Assembly (NCBI RefSeq): GCF_030407765.1
Contig: NZ_JASDCU010000002.1
Location: 248,001-312,000, forward strand
Length of the DNA stretch: 64,000 nt
Source: Microbacterium sp. APC 3901
GTDB lineage: Bacteria; Actinomycetota; Actinomycetes; Actinomycetales; Microbacteriaceae
Direction of reading: 5' to 3'
Shown: in pieces, positions 8,558-18,402 of the stretch
Layout of the letters: the number at the start of each line of letters is the position of its first letter
Numbering within the stretch: position 1 is the first letter of the stretch
Position numbers and translations under genes: made by a program
The notes under the pieces: generated by a model
What the model was told of the DNA's origin: nothing
The model's input: only the letters and a program-made list of their open reading frames with translations
Database searches by the model: none

Positions 8558-10339
8558 GTGCTTCGCACCCACTCGGCAGGCTCACTGCGAGCCGAGCAAA
8601 TCGGTCAGACCGTCACCCTCTCGGGTTGGGTCGATCGCCGTCGTGATCACGGAGGAGTCGCGTTCATCGATCTTCGGGATGCCACGGGCATCGCCCAGGT
8701 CGTCATCCGCGATGAAGAGGTCGCGCACCCGCTGCGCAACGAGTTCGTCCTCCAGGTCACCGGCGAAGTCTCCCGTCGCCCCGACGGGAACGCGAACCCG
8801 AACCTGCCGACCGGCGAGATCGAGCTCATCGCGACCGACGTCGTCGTGCTGAACGAGTCCGCTCCCCTGCCGTTCCAGGTGTCGACGGCCGTCGCCGAGA
8901 CCGAGACGGTCGGCGAGGAGGCACGTCTCAAGTACCGCTACCTCGACCTTCGTCGCCCCGCCGCGGCATCCGCTCTGCGCCTGCGCTCAGACGTCTACAA
9001 GGCCGTCCGCGACGTGCTGCACGGCGAGGACTTCACCGAGGTCGAGACGCCGACGCTCACCCGATCGACTCCGGAGGGCGCCCGCGACTTCGTCGTGCCC
9101 GCTCGCCTGCACCCCGGCAGCTGGTACGCGCTGCCGCAGTCGCCGCAGCTGTTCAAGCAGCTGCTCATGGTCGGCGGCGTCGAGAAGTACTACCAGATCG
9201 CTCGCTGCTATCGCGATGAGGACTTCCGAGCCGATCGTCAGCCGGAGTTCACGCAGCTCGACATCGAGATGAGCTTCGTCGACCAGGAAGACGTCATCAC
9301 GCTGATGGAGTCGCTCATCCAGGCGATGTGGAAGACGATCGGCGTCGAGGTGCAGACCCCGCTGCCGCGCCTGACCTATGCCGACGCGATGGCGAAGTAC
9401 GGCTCCGACAAGCCCGACCTGCGTTTCGGACTCGAGCTCGTCGAGGCCACCGAGTACTTCGCGAACACCCCGTTCCGCGTGTTCCAGGCCGAGTACGTGG
9501 GTGCCGTCGTCATGCCCGGCGGCGCGAGCCAGCCGCGCAAGCAGCTCGACGCATGGCAGGACTGGGCCAAGCAGCGCGGCGCCCGCGGTCTCGCGTACGT
9601 GCTCTTCAACGAGGACGGCTCGCTCGGCGGCCCCGCTGCCAAGAACCTGTCCGAGGCCGAGCAGGCCGGACTCGCCGAGTTCATCGGTGCATCCGCCGGA
9701 GACTGCGTGTTCTTCGCCGCCGGATCGACCAAGGAGAGCCGCGCTCTTCTCGGCGCCGCACGCGTCGAGATCGGCCGCCGGCTGGGCTACCTGAACCCCG
9801 ACGAGTTCGCCTTCACCTGGGTCGTCGACGCTCCGATGTTCGAGCCGGCAGCGGATGCCGTGGCATCGGGTGACGTCGCCGTCGGCGCCGGAGCCTGGAC
9901 CGCAGTGCACCACGCGTTCACCGGACCGAAGCCGGAGTTCCAGGACACGTTCGACACCGACCCCGGTTCCGCCCTCGCCTATGCGTACGACATCGTGTGC
10001 AACGGCTCGGAGCTCGGTGGCGGCTCGATCCGCATCCACCGCGAAGACGTGCAGAAGCGCGTGTTCGAGGTCATGGGCATCAGCGACGAGGTCGCGCAGG
10101 AGCAGTTCGGGTTCCTGCTCGACGCGTTCAAGTTCGGCGCACCGCCCCACGGCGGAATCGCGCTCGGCATGGACCGCGTGCTGCAGCACCTGGCGAAGAC
10201 AGAATCGATCCGCGACGTCATCGCGTTCCCGAAGTCGGGCAACGGCTTCGATCCGCTGACGGCCGCGCCCGCTCCGATCACGCCCGAGCAGCGCGCCGAG
10301 GCCGGCGTCGACTTCGAGCCCGAGGACGACGAGGCCTGA
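8558..10339 (+). CDS. aspS: Aspartate--tRNA ligase (AspRS, bacterial type)
   Basis: A 593-residue class II synthetase. It has an N-terminal OB-fold anticodon domain ([18 protein letters not shown], ~23-40), motif 2 ([20 protein letters not shown]), the large GAD insertion typical of bacterial AspRS, and motif 3 ([14 protein letters not shown]). GTG start with a strong AGGAGGA at 8544-8550 and a possible -10 TAGAAT at 8513-8518. It charges tRNA-Asp; sequence reading alone cannot say whether it also charges tRNA-Asn. Confidence 0.97.
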   Translation: MLRTHSAGSLRAEQIGQTVTLSGWVDRRRDHGGVAFIDLRDATGIAQVVIRDEEVAHPLRNEFVLQVTGEVSRRPDGNANPNLPTGEIELIATDVVVLNESAPLPFQVSTAVAETETVGEEARLKYRYLDLRRPAAASALRLRSDVYKAVRDVLHGEDFTEVETPTLTRSTPEGARDFVVPARLHPGSWYALPQSPQLFKQLLMVGGVEKYYQIARCYRDEDFRADRQPEFTQLDIEMSFVDQEDVITLMESLIQAMWKTIGVEVQTPLPRLTYADAMAKYGSDKPDLRFGLELVEATEYFANTPFRVFQAEYVGAVVMPGGASQPRKQLDAWQDWAKQRGARGLAYVLFNEDGSLGGPAAKNLSEAEQAGLAEFIGASAGDCVFFAAGSTKESRALLGAARVEIGRRLGYLNPDEFAFTWVVDAPMFEPAADAVASGDVAVGAGAWTAVHHAFTGPKPEFQDTFDTDPGSALAYAYDIVCNGSELGGGSIRIHREDVQKRVFEVMGISDEVAQEQFGFLLDAFKFGAPPHGGIALGMDRVLQHLAKTESIRDVIAFPKSGNGFDPLTAAPAPITPEQRAEAGVDFEPEDDEA

Positions 10340-10352
10340 CCCTCGCCGCCCC

Positions 10353-10388
10353 AGAGGCCCTCTCCCGCTCACGCAGGAGGGGGCCTCT
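10353..10388. terminator. Bidirectional terminator between aspS and the TauE gene
   Basis: A 13-nt inverted repeat (10353-10365 with 10376-10388; 11 Watson-Crick pairs plus two G:T) just after the aspS stop. The facing TauE gene on the minus strand ends at 10514, so it may serve both. Confidence 0.75.
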
Positions 10389-10513
10389 TCGCGTTCGCAG
10401 CCTCCACGCCGTGCGCCAGACGAGTCGACCTGCGCCTGAGACGTCCGGATCCCTCCGATTCGGACGTGCGAAACGCAATCGGACTCACGAGGCGCACCCG
10501 CCGGGACGGATGC

Positions 10514-11341
10514 TCAGCGCAGGGCGGCGAGCGCCGGGGCGATGTTCTCGTTCCAGACGTCGACGCCGAGCTTGGCGATGAGAGCGGTGACCACGACGAG
10601 GAACACGACGCGGATGAACGTCGTGCCGCGCGAGATCGCCATGCGCGAGCCGAGGTAGCTCCCTGCGACGTTCGCGACCGCGAGGATGCCGCCGAGCAGC
10701 CACAGCACGGCGCCGTGCGGGATGAACAGCAGCAGGGCACCGGTGTTCGTGGCGAGGTTCACGATCTTGGCCTTGGCACTCGCCTGCAGGAAGTCGTATC
10801 CGAGCAGCGCGACGAGCGAGATCACCAGGAACGTGCCCGTCCCCGGTCCGATCAGCCCGTCATAGAAGCCGATCACGAGACCTGAGAGCCCGGCCATGAT
10901 GTGGTGCTTGTGACCGCTGAATCGCAGCCGCGTGGCCGCACCCATCTGCGGCCGGACCGCCGTGAAGAGCGCCACGGCGAGCAGCGCCACGACGATGATC
11001 GGCTTGAAGGCCGCGGCAGGAAGGATCGTCGCGACGGCTGCCCCGCCGAACGATCCGGCGAGTGCGATCACGGCCATCGGCAGCGCCGTGCGGATGTCGG
11101 GTTTCGCGCGCCGATAGTAGGTGACGCTGCTCGTCGCCGTGCCGAACACCGAGGCGAGCTTGTTGGTGGCCAGGGCTTGGATCGGCGTGATGCCGGGGAT
11201 CAGCAGCAGCGCGGGGAGCTGCAGCAGCCCGCCGCCACCCACGACCGCGTCGATCCACCCCGCAGCGAACGCCGCGATGACGATGAGGATCAGGGTTCCC
11301 CAGGTGAGCTGCTCGAGCCCCAGCATCCCACCGATGTCCAT
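10514..11341 (-). CDS. TauE/SafE (TSUP) family anion permease
   Basis: A 275-residue protein with about eight membrane segments and the paired TSUP motifs near each half (GWIDAVVGGGGLLQLPALLL; GFYDGLIGPGTGTFLVI). Family members export sulfite, sulfoacetate or other organosulfur anions. No sulfur-metabolism gene is adjacent, so the substrate is undetermined. Single gene, divergent from the PotD-like operon. Confidence 0.88.
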   Translation of the reverse strand: MDIGGMLGLEQLTWGTLILIVIAAFAAGWIDAVVGGGGLLQLPALLLIPGITPIQALATNKLASVFGTATSSVTYYRRAKPDIRTALPMAVIALAGSFGGAAVATILPAAAFKPIIVVALLAVALFTAVRPQMGAATRLRFSGHKHHIMAGLSGLVIGFYDGLIGPGTGTFLVISLVALLGYDFLQASAKAKIVNLATNTGALLLFIPHGAVLWLLGGILAVANVAGSYLGSRMAISRGTTFIRVVFLVVVTALIAKLGVDVWNENIAPALAALR

Positions 11342-11423
11342 CCGTCCAGGATGTCAGACTGCGCGGCGCCTCGAACGCCGCGGTGGCCTGACCCGCCACG
11401 ACCCGGACATCTCGCGTTCACCG

Positions 11424-11493
11424 GAGCCGCGATGATCGGCAACCCGCGGCTCATAGTGTCCTCTCACAACCCGAATCCGGCGCGCTGCGCCGG
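11424..11493 (+). promoter_or_regulatory. Two hairpins upstream of the PotD-like operon
   Basis: A perfect 8-bp inverted repeat (GAGCCGCG/CGCGGCTC, 11424-11431 and 11445-11452) abuts a possible -10 CATAGT (11452-11457). A second perfect 7-bp hairpin (CCGGCGC/GCGCCGG, 11477-11483 and 11487-11493) lies in the probable 5' leader, just before the GAGAGGA ribosome-binding site. The first could be an operator and the second an mRNA-stabilising or regulatory stem; both roles are inference. Confidence 0.4.
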
Positions 11494-11510
11494 GCACCGA
11501 GAGGACCCTG

Positions 11511-12650
11511 ATGACCAACTTCCACCGCCGCGCGCGCATCGGCGCCGGCATCGCCCTGTTCACCACCGCTGCGCTCGGCCTCACCGCGTGCGCGACGGGC
11601 GCTGAGGCCCCGGCCGCCGGCAGCGACGAGGTCGACGCCGCAGCAGCCACCTCGGTCGAGGACTTCGGATCCTTCGCCGACCTCGAAGAGGCCGCCAAGG
11701 CCGAGGGCCAGCTCAACGTCATCGCCCTTCCGCGCGACTGGGCCAACTACGGCGAGATCCTCGACCTCTTCGCCGAGAAGTACCCCGAGATCACGATCAA
11801 CGAGGCATCGCCCGACGTGTCGAGCGCGGAAGAGATCCAGGCGGCGAAGACGAACGAGGGGCTCGACACCGCACCCGACGTGTTCGACCTCGGCCTGACC
11901 GTCGCGCTGCAGAACACCGACGTGTTCGCTCCGTACCAGGTGCAGACGTGGGACGAGATCCCCGACGCTCTCAAGGAGCCGACCGGACTCTTCGTCGGCG
12001 ACTACGGCGGATACATGTCGATCGGCTACGACTCGTCGAAGTTCGACGCTCCCGAGTCGCTCGATGACCTGAAGGATGCCGCCTACAAGGGCGCCGTCGC
12101 GATCAACGGCGACCCGACGCAGGCCGGTGCGGCCTTCGCCGCGGTGGGCCTCGCGACGGTGCAGTCCGACGGCACGCTCGACGACTTCCAGCCGGGCATC
12201 GACTTCTTCTCCGACATGCAGAAGGCCGGCAACCTGCTCAAGGTCGACGTCACCACGGCGACCGTCGCGAGCGGCGAGACCCCTGTCGTCTTCGACTGGG
12301 ACTACCTGAACGCGTCGCACAAGGCCGACAACGAGAACTGGGAGGTCGTCGTCTTCGACGGCACCGGTTACGCCGGCTACTACAACCAGGCGATCAACAA
12401 GGATGCCCCGAACCCGGCAGCGGCACGCCTGTGGCAGGAGTTCCTCTACAGCGACGAGGTGCAGAACCTGTGGCTCAAGGGCGGCGCTCGCCCGGCTCGC
12501 ATGGAGGCCATGACCGAGGCCGGCACGATCGACGCCGACCTGGCCGCGGCTCTTCCCGAGGTCCCGAGCGAGACGGTCGTCCCGACCGAGGAGCAGTCGA
12601 CGAACGCCGGCACTCTGCTCGGTGAGAAGTGGGCAGCGGCGGTCCAGTGA
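11511..12650 (+). CDS. ABC transporter substrate-binding lipoprotein, PotD/Fe3+-type (family 1/6)
   Basis: A 379-residue extracytoplasmic binding protein with a lipoprotein signal peptide (basic N-region, lipobox LTAC, Cys27). Body motifs such as LNVIALPRDWANYGEILDLFAEKYP and the C-terminal YSDEVQNLWLKGGARP region resemble spermidine/putrescine- and iron(III)-binding proteins. It is the first gene of a four-gene operon with two permeases and an ATPase. The ligand cannot be assigned; a polyamine, phosphonate-type or similar small molecule is possible. Confidence 0.85.
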   Translation: MTNFHRRARIGAGIALFTTAALGLTACATGAEAPAAGSDEVDAAAATSVEDFGSFADLEEAAKAEGQLNVIALPRDWANYGEILDLFAEKYPEITINEASPDVSSAEEIQAAKTNEGLDTAPDVFDLGLTVALQNTDVFAPYQVQTWDEIPDALKEPTGLFVGDYGGYMSIGYDSSKFDAPESLDDLKDAAYKGAVAINGDPTQAGAAFAAVGLATVQSDGTLDDFQPGIDFFSDMQKAGNLLKVDVTTATVASGETPVVFDWDYLNASHKADNENWEVVVFDGTGYAGYYNQAINKDAPNPAAARLWQEFLYSDEVQNLWLKGGARPARMEAMTEAGTIDADLAAALPEVPSETVVPTEEQSTNAGTLLGEKWAAAVQ

Positions 12651-13552
12651 CCACTGCCACCACGACGGCCGGCGCCGGGTCCGTCATGTCGGGGCCCCGG
12701 CGCTCGGCGCCGTCCGCGGCCTGGCTCGGTCTCGTGCCCTTCGCCGCCTACGTGGTGCTCTTCCTCGCTGTGCCCACCATCCTCGCGATCGGCTCGGGCT
12801 TCTTCACGAAGGACGGATCGTTCACCTGGTCGAACGTCTCGGCCCTCGGCGACCCCGTCGTGCTCGCGACGTTCGCGAACTCCGCAGGGCTGTCGCTTCT
12901 GACCGCGGTCGTCGGCGCGATCGTCGGAGCGCTCGTCTGCTATGCCCTGCTCGGGATGAACCCCGACGGCGCCGTCCGATCGACCGTGGATGCCGCAGCC
13001 GGCGTACTGGCGCAGTTCGGTGGCGTGATGCTCGCCTTCGCCTTCATCGCCACGATCGGCATCCAGGGAGTGCTCAAGCTGTTCCTGCAGGACACCTTCG
13101 GCGTCGACATCTTCGCGAACGGCACCTGGCTCTACGAACTGCCCGGACTGATCCTGCCGTACATCTACTTCCAGATCCCTCTGATGGTGATCACGTTCAT
13201 GCCCGCCCTCGCGGCGTTGAAGCCGCAGTGGGCCGAGGCGAACCTCACGCTCGGCGGCACCAGCTCCAGCTTCTGGCTGCGCATCGGCATACCGGTGCTG
13301 GCCCCCTCGTTTCTCGCGAGCCTGCTGCTGCTGTTCGCGAACGCGTTCTCGTCGTATGCCACGGCCGCGGCACTCGCGAGCCAGGGCGCGCAGATCGTCC
13401 CGCTGCAGATCCGCGCAGCGCTCACCAGCGAGACCGTGCTCGGCCGGGAGAACCTGGCCGGCGCGCTCGCGCTGGGCATGATCGTGATCGTCGGAGTCGT
13501 CATGGCCCTGTACTCGCTCATCCAACGACGAGCCGCGAGGTGGCAGTCATGA
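12647..13552 (+). CDS. ABC transporter permease (PotB-like)
   Basis: About 301 residues with six predicted membrane segments. The binding-protein-dependent transport signature lies near the EANLTLGGTSSSFW segment (EAA loop). GTG 12647 overlaps the upstream TGA by 4 nt (GTGA), indicating translational coupling. It pairs with the next permease to form the channel of the importer. Confidence 0.87.
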   Translation: MTTATTTAGAGSVMSGPRRSAPSAAWLGLVPFAAYVVLFLAVPTILAIGSGFFTKDGSFTWSNVSALGDPVVLATFANSAGLSLLTAVVGAIVGALVCYALLGMNPDGAVRSTVDAAAGVLAQFGGVMLAFAFIATIGIQGVLKLFLQDTFGVDIFANGTWLYELPGLILPYIYFQIPLMVITFMPALAALKPQWAEANLTLGGTSSSFWLRIGIPVLAPSFLASLLLLFANAFSSYATAAALASQGAQIVPLQIRAALTSETVLGRENLAGALALGMIVIVGVVMALYSLIQRRAARWQS

Positions 13553-14343
13553 ACCGTCTCGGTCCCTCTCTCGCGACCCGCTGGATCATCGGCATCGTCG
13601 TCGGCGCCTTCTTCGCCATCCCGCTGGTCTCGACGTTCCTCTACACGCTGCGCCAGGCAGACGGAACTCTCGGAATCGAGCGCTGGGCATCTCTGTTCGA
13701 CCCCGAGAAGTCGGCAGCGATCAAGCCCATCTGGATGGGTCTCGGCAACTCGCTGATCCTGGCCGTCGTGACGGTGGCCATCGTGCTGCTGCTGCTCGCA
13801 CCCACGATGATCCTGGTGAACCTGCGATTCGCGAAGCTCAGGCCCGTGTTCGAGTTCGCGGTGCTGCTGCCGATCTCGATCCCCGCGATCGTGCTGGTCG
13901 TCGGTCTCGCCCCGATCTATCTGCAGATCGGGCGCGCACTCGGCACCGGCACGTGGACGCTGGCCTTCGCCTACGGCATCACGGTGCTGCCGTTCGCGTA
14001 CCGCTCGATCCAGGCCTCGATCGACGCGGCCGACATGCGGACCCTCGCCGAGGCCGCACGATCGCTCGGTGCGAGCTGGCCGACCGTCGTGCTCACGGTG
14101 CTCGCACCGAACCTGAGACAGGGACTTCTGGCGGCGTCGCTGATCTCGATCGCCGTCGTGCTCGGAGAATTCACGATCGCCTCCCTCCTGAACCGCCAGG
14201 TGTTCCAGACGGCCATGGTCGTCGTGCAGAAGCAGGATGCCTACGCTCCCGCGATCTTCACCCTGCTGGCGCTGCTGTTCGTCTTCCTTCTGCTCCTGCT
14301 CATCGGCCGCCTCGCTCGCGGCAACGGAAAGGCCCGCCCATGA
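13549..14343 (+). CDS. ABC transporter permease (PotC-like)
   Basis: A 264-residue second permease with the EAA loop EAARSLGASWPTVVLTVLAP. The start ATG 13549 overlaps the previous stop by 4 nt (ATGA), so the much longer open frame beginning at 12622 is rejected. It has a PotC/CysW-like topology of six segments. Confidence 0.87.
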   Translation: MNRLGPSLATRWIIGIVVGAFFAIPLVSTFLYTLRQADGTLGIERWASLFDPEKSAAIKPIWMGLGNSLILAVVTVAIVLLLLAPTMILVNLRFAKLRPVFEFAVLLPISIPAIVLVVGLAPIYLQIGRALGTGTWTLAFAYGITVLPFAYRSIQASIDAADMRTLAEAARSLGASWPTVVLTVLAPNLRQGLLAASLISIAVVLGEFTIASLLNRQVFQTAMVVVQKQDAYAPAIFTLLALLFVFLLLLLIGRLARGNGKARP

Positions 14344-15419
14344 CTCTCCCCGACACCGCCGACAACATGCTGCTCGCCGAGGCCGGCGAGGGAACTCGCG
14401 TGCAGCTGCAGGGCATCGTGAAGAGCTACTCGGGCAACACGGTGCTGCACGGCGTCGACCTCGACATCGCGCCGGGTGAGTTCGTCTCTCTGCTCGGCCC
14501 CTCCGGCTGCGGCAAGACCACTCTGCTGCGGGTGCTCGCCGGGCTCGAGGGTCTCGACAGCGGAGCCGTGCTGCTCGACGGCGGGGATGTCTCGCGGGTG
14601 CCGACCAACAAGCGCGACATCGGCATGGTCTTCCAGTCCTATTCGCTGTTCCCGCACCTGCGCGTGGCGGAGAACACCGCGTTCGGGCTGCGGCGCCGCG
14701 GGGTGGGCAAGGCCGAGGCAGCCAAGCGGGCTCTCGACGCCCTGGCCCTGGTGGGGCTCGCCGACTTCGCCGACCGCTTCCCGCATCAGCTCTCGGGCGG
14801 TCAGCAGCAGCGAGTGGCGCTCGCCCGCGCTCTGGTCACCGAGCCGAAGGTGCTGCTGCTCGACGAGCCGCTCTCAGCCCTCGATGCCAAGGTGCGCGTG
14901 CAGCTGCGTGACGAGATCCGTCGCATCCAGCTTCGCCTCGGCATCACGACCGTGTTCGTCACGCACGATCAGGAGGAGGCCCTGGCCGTCTCCGATCGGA
15001 TCGCCGTGATGAACGCAGGGACCGTCGAGCAGATCGGCACACCCGAGCAGCTCTACACGACGCCCTCGACCGCGGGTGTCGCCGCATTCGTCGGCCTCTC
15101 GAGCGTCGTGTCGGGCGTCGCCGAGGGCGACCATGTCGTGGTGTGGGGGCAGAAGCTCCCCTTGCGGTCACCGGCTGACGGACCCGTCGACGTCTACCTG
15201 CGCCCGGAGAACGTGCACTTCGCGTCCGAGGCGGATGCCGCGACCGACGCGCTCGTGCAGGAGAGCACGTTCCTGGGCAGCATGCGCCGCACGCTCGTAC
15301 GCACGGAGTCGGGCGAACTCGTGCGGCTGCAGCATGCCCCCGGCATCCACCCGGCATTCGGTGATCGCGTGCGCATCGCGGTCGCACCCGAGCCTGTCGC
15401 CGTGCATCCGCGCGGCTGA
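14340..15419 (+). CDS. ABC transporter ATP-binding protein (PotA-like)
   Basis: A 359-residue ATPase: Walker A GPSGCGKTT, Q-loop MVFQSYSLFPHL, signature [15 protein letters not shown], Walker B VLLLDEPLSALD, H-loop VTHDQEEAL, then a C-terminal TOBE-like domain from ~residue 240 (PVDVYLRPENV). This is the PotA/FbpC/MalK-class layout. ATGA overlap with the upstream permease; last gene of the operon. Confidence 0.92.
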   Translation: MTLPDTADNMLLAEAGEGTRVQLQGIVKSYSGNTVLHGVDLDIAPGEFVSLLGPSGCGKTTLLRVLAGLEGLDSGAVLLDGGDVSRVPTNKRDIGMVFQSYSLFPHLRVAENTAFGLRRRGVGKAEAAKRALDALALVGLADFADRFPHQLSGGQQQRVALARALVTEPKVLLLDEPLSALDAKVRVQLRDEIRRIQLRLGITTVFVTHDQEEALAVSDRIAVMNAGTVEQIGTPEQLYTTPSTAGVAAFVGLSSVVSGVAEGDHVVVWGQKLPLRSPADGPVDVYLRPENVHFASEADAATDALVQESTFLGSMRRTLVRTESGELVRLQHAPGIHPAFGDRVRIAVAPEPVAVHPRG

Positions 15420-15504
15420 CTCGCACTAGCCCTGGCCAGTACTCCGGGATACCGTGATCCCCGAGGGGCACCTCTCCCTCGATTCGGCAGAGAAAGGACT
15501 CCTC

Positions 15505-15684
15505 ATGGCAGGCAAGTTCGAGCTGTACACCGACAGTGCCGGTGGTCACCGGTTCCGTCTGAAGGCCGGCAACGGCGAGGTGATCGCGTCGAGCGAGAGC
15601 TACACCACACGGTCCGCCGCGAAGAACGGCGTCGAGTCGGTCAAGTCCAACGCACCGGGGGCGACAGTCGTCGAACTCGACTGA
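15505..15684 (+). CDS. YegP family (DUF1508) protein
   Basis: A 59-residue protein of one DUF1508 repeat (KFELYTDSAGGHRFRLKAGN ... SSESYTTRSAAKNGVESV). The start ATG 15505 has AGAAAGGA upstream; an in-frame ATG at 15454 is less likely. Family members are small, often stress- or stationary-phase-associated proteins of unknown biochemical role. It is followed directly by a strong terminator. Confidence 0.88.
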   Translation: MAGKFELYTDSAGGHRFRLKAGNGEVIASSESYTTRSAAKNGVESVKSNAPGATVVELD

Positions 15685-15709
15685 CCTCCCGCTCCTCACT
15701 TCACACGGC

Positions 15710-15742
15710 GACCCCCTCCTGCTGGATCAGCGGGAGGGGGTC
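15710..15742 (+). terminator. Strong hairpin terminator
   Basis: A 15-nt inverted repeat with one mismatch and a 3-nt loop GAT (arms 15710-15724 and 15728-15742; GACCCCCTCC / GGAGGGGGTC core). It lies after the YegP gene and before the convergent amino-acid ABC operon, so it may act in both directions. Confidence 0.85.
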
Positions 15743-15767
15743 TCTGCATGCGCGGGTGATCGGAGGA

Positions 15768-16523
15768 TCAGAGCACGCGCGCCAGGAAGTCCTGTGTACG
15801 CGGATGCTGCGGGTTGGCGAGCACTTCGCGGGGGTCGCCCTCTTCGACGATGTGTCCGCCGTCCATGAAGATCAGGCGCGATCCGACTTCGCGAGCGAAG
15901 CCCATCTCGTGCGTGACGACCAACATGGTCATCCCCTCATCGGCGAGCGAGCGCATGACCTGCAGCACCTCGCCGACGAGCTCGGGGTCGAGCGCCGAGG
16001 TCGGCTCGTCGAACAGCATCATGTCGGGGTTCATGCACAGCGCACGCGCGATCGCGACGCGCTGCTGCTGACCGCCTGACAGGTGCCCGGGAAAGGCGTC
16101 TGCCTTCTCGGAGAGCCCGACGCGACCGAGCATCTCTTTCGCGACTCTCTCGGCCTCCGCCTTGGACCTCTTCTTCACGCGCTGTTGCGCGATCATGAGG
16201 TTGCCCATCACATCGAGGTGAGGGAACAGGTTGAAGCTCTGGAACACCATGCCGATGCGCGTGCGCACCCGGTCGATGTCGACATCGGGGTCGGTGATGT
16301 CGATGCCCTCGATGAGCACCTTGCCGCCGGTGGGCTCTTCGAGCAGGTTCACCGATCGCAGCAGCGTCGACTTGCCGGAGCCCGACGGGCCGATGATGCA
16401 GACGACCTCGCCCTTCGTGACGGTGAGGTCGATGCCCTTGAGCACCTCGTTGTCGCCGAAGCTCTTCACGAGCCCCTGCAGGTCGATGGCCGGCGCGTGG
16501 ACGTCAATCAGATCGGTGATCAT
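15768..16523 (-). CDS. Amino-acid ABC transporter ATP-binding protein (GlnQ-like)
   Basis: A 251-residue ATPase: Walker [28 protein letters not shown]-loop region, signature [15 protein letters not shown], Walker [16 protein letters not shown]-loop VTHEMGFA. The MGFAREV and FMDGG segments are typical of the polar amino-acid (HisP/GlnQ) class. Its ATG overlaps the permease stop by 4 nt. Confidence 0.93.
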   Translation of the reverse strand: MITDLIDVHAPAIDLQGLVKSFGDNEVLKGIDLTVTKGEVVCIIGPSGSGKSTLLRSVNLLEEPTGGKVLIEGIDITDPDVDIDRVRTRIGMVFQSFNLFPHLDVMGNLMIAQQRVKKRSKAEAERVAKEMLGRVGLSEKADAFPGHLSGGQQQRVAIARALCMNPDMMLFDEPTSALDPELVGEVLQVMRSLADEGMTMLVVTHEMGFAREVGSRLIFMDGGHIVEEGDPREVLANPQHPRTQDFLARVL

Positions 16524-17323
16524 CGCTGCCTCGACATCCTTCGTTCCAGGTACGCGCTGAAGCGCGTGAGGGGGATCGTCACGATCAGGTAGAGGGCCGC
16601 CGCCATGATCAGCGGCGTTCCGTTCGCGTTCTGCGTGCTCGCATCACGCGCGAAGTTCGTGAGCTCCTTCGACCAGATGAAGGATCCTGCCACGAAGAGC
16701 AGCGAAGTGTCCTTCAGCAGGAGCACGAACTCGTTCGTCAGCGGCGGGATGATGATGCGGAAGCCCTGCGGCACCACGATCCAGAACGTCGTCTTCATGG
16801 GCGACATGCCGAGCGAGCGTGCCGCTTCGGTCTGCCCCTTCGGGACTGCCTGGATCCCCGCGCGGATCGTCTCGGCCATGTAGGCCGAAGCCACCAGGAT
16901 CAGACCGATCAGTCCGAGCACGACGGGACCACCGAGCTTGGTGCCCGGCACACCGAGGCCGATCGGCAGGATGAAGGCGATGGCGAAGATCGTGAGGATC
17001 GCGGGAAGCCCGCGGAACAGCTCGATCCACGCCGTCGCGATCCACCGGAAGGGCCCGATGCTCGACAGCTTGAGCAGCGCCAGCACGATGCCGAGCAGCA
17101 GGCCACCGGCGAACGCGACGGCAGTGAACCACAGCGTGTTGACGAGTGCCGTGGTGATGATGCCCGGGAGCATCTTCGCCGCGACCTCGGGGTTGAAGTA
17201 CAGCTGCGCGATGCGCGCCCAGTCGGTGCTGACGATCAGCCAGACTGCGACCGCGATCAGCACCGCATAGACGGTGTACCTGTACAGCTTGCTCTTCGTG
17301 GTGCGCCTCAACGCCATTGTCAA
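16520..17323 (-). CDS. Amino-acid ABC transporter permease
   Basis: A 267-residue HisM/GlnP-class permease with an N-terminal membrane segment after a basic start, the conserved [13 protein letters not shown] motif, and the EAA loop [20 protein letters not shown]. Second gene of the binding protein-permease-ATPase operon, starting 28 nt after the binding-protein stop. Confidence 0.92.
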   Translation of the reverse strand: MTMALRRTTKSKLYRYTVYAVLIAVAVWLIVSTDWARIAQLYFNPEVAAKMLPGIITTALVNTLWFTAVAFAGGLLLGIVLALLKLSSIGPFRWIATAWIELFRGLPAILTIFAIAFILPIGLGVPGTKLGGPVVLGLIGLILVASAYMAETIRAGIQAVPKGQTEAARSLGMSPMKTTFWIVVPQGFRIIIPPLTNEFVLLLKDTSLLFVAGSFIWSKELTNFARDASTQNANGTPLIMAAALYLIVTIPLTRFSAYLERRMSRQR

Positions 17324-17351
17324 GGTCTCCCTGTCCTACGTCGCTCGCCGA

Positions 17352-18167
17352 TTACTTCGCGGTGAAGTAGGTGTCGTAGATCGTCTGGTAGTCGCCGCTG
17401 TCACGCAGATCCTGCAGTGCACCGTCGATCGCCTCGCGCAGCGCATCCTTCTCGCCCTTCGCGTAGGCGAAGCCGTAGGACTCTCCGGTCTCGTACTCCT
17501 CGACGATCTTGTATGCGCTGTCGGCCTTCTCGTGCTCGAGGTTCACCGGCTGGTCCTGCAGGATCGCGTCGATCTGGCCGGCCTGCATCGCGGGCCACAG
17601 CTCGCCGTCGGAGGGGTACTGCACGAGCTGGGCGCCCTCGGCGTTCTCGGTCGCGTATGCCTCGCCCGTGGTGCCCTGCTGCACGCCGACGTTCTTGCCG
17701 GAGAGGTCGTCGATCGACTCGATTCCCGAGTCGGTGCGCACCAGCAGCGACTGCAGCGACTCGTAGTACGGCTCGGAGAAGTCGATGTTCGCCTTGCGCT
17801 CGTCGGTGATGGTCATCGCCGATGCACCGATGTCGCACTGACCGGCGGCGAGCGTGGTGCCCGACTGCAGCGCGTCGAATCCGACGTCCTGCACCGCGAG
17901 CTCGAGGTCGAGCTCCTTGGCGATCGCGTCGAGCAGGTCGATGTCGAAGCCGGTGTAGCCGGTGCCGTTGTCGCCGCCCTCGAACTCGAACGGAGCGTAG
18001 GGGATGTCGGAGCAGACCGTCAGCGTGCCCGCCTCGATGAGACCGTACTCATCGCCGGCCGCGGGCTCACCCGAGCCGGCGTCTCCGCTGCCCGTCGCAC
18101 ATCCGGCGAGGGCGAGAGTGGCGGTCGCGGCGAGCGCGATCCCGGCGATGATGTTGCGACGGCGCAT
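17352..18167 (-). CDS. Amino-acid ABC transporter substrate-binding lipoprotein
   Basis: A 271-residue family 3 solute-binding protein. The signal peptide ends in lipobox LAGC (Cys23). The family pattern YAPFEFEG ... GYTGFDIDLLDAIAKEL and the ITDERKANIDFSEPYYES motif are clear. First gene of the importer for a polar or charged amino acid; specificity not resolvable. The 235-nt gap to the divergent lysine-rich gene must hold both promoters, but I saw no convincing hexamer pair. Confidence 0.93.
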   Translation of the reverse strand: MRRRNIIAGIALAATATLALAGCATGSGDAGSGEPAAGDEYGLIEAGTLTVCSDIPYAPFEFEGGDNGTGYTGFDIDLLDAIAKELDLELAVQDVGFDALQSGTTLAAGQCDIGASAMTITDERKANIDFSEPYYESLQSLLVRTDSGIESIDDLSGKNVGVQQGTTGEAYATENAEGAQLVQYPSDGELWPAMQAGQIDAILQDQPVNLEHEKADSAYKIVEEYETGESYGFAYAKGEKDALREAIDGALQDLRDSGDYQTIYDTYFTAK

Positions 18168-18402
18168 GTCAGCTCCTGAACGACGAGGGTGTGAGTGCCC
18201 ACGGACGGGTAGGAGAACATCTAAACATGCACCACCCGGCCCGACCGGTCGCCGACTGCCTTCTGCGGATCACATTTGTGTTGCAAGTGTGACGGGATAT
18301 GACATGGCTCGACGCCGGTGCGGCACCGATTGTTCACCTTGCCTGAGTATCCTCTCTGCCAATACCCGGCGGACGCGCTCGGGTCGCACAGGAGGATCGA
18401 CC

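Noticed and set aside
8987..10372. 461-codon minus-strand ORF across aspS
   Set aside because: Shadow of the aspartyl-tRNA synthetase gene; no family resemblance and no ribosome-binding site.
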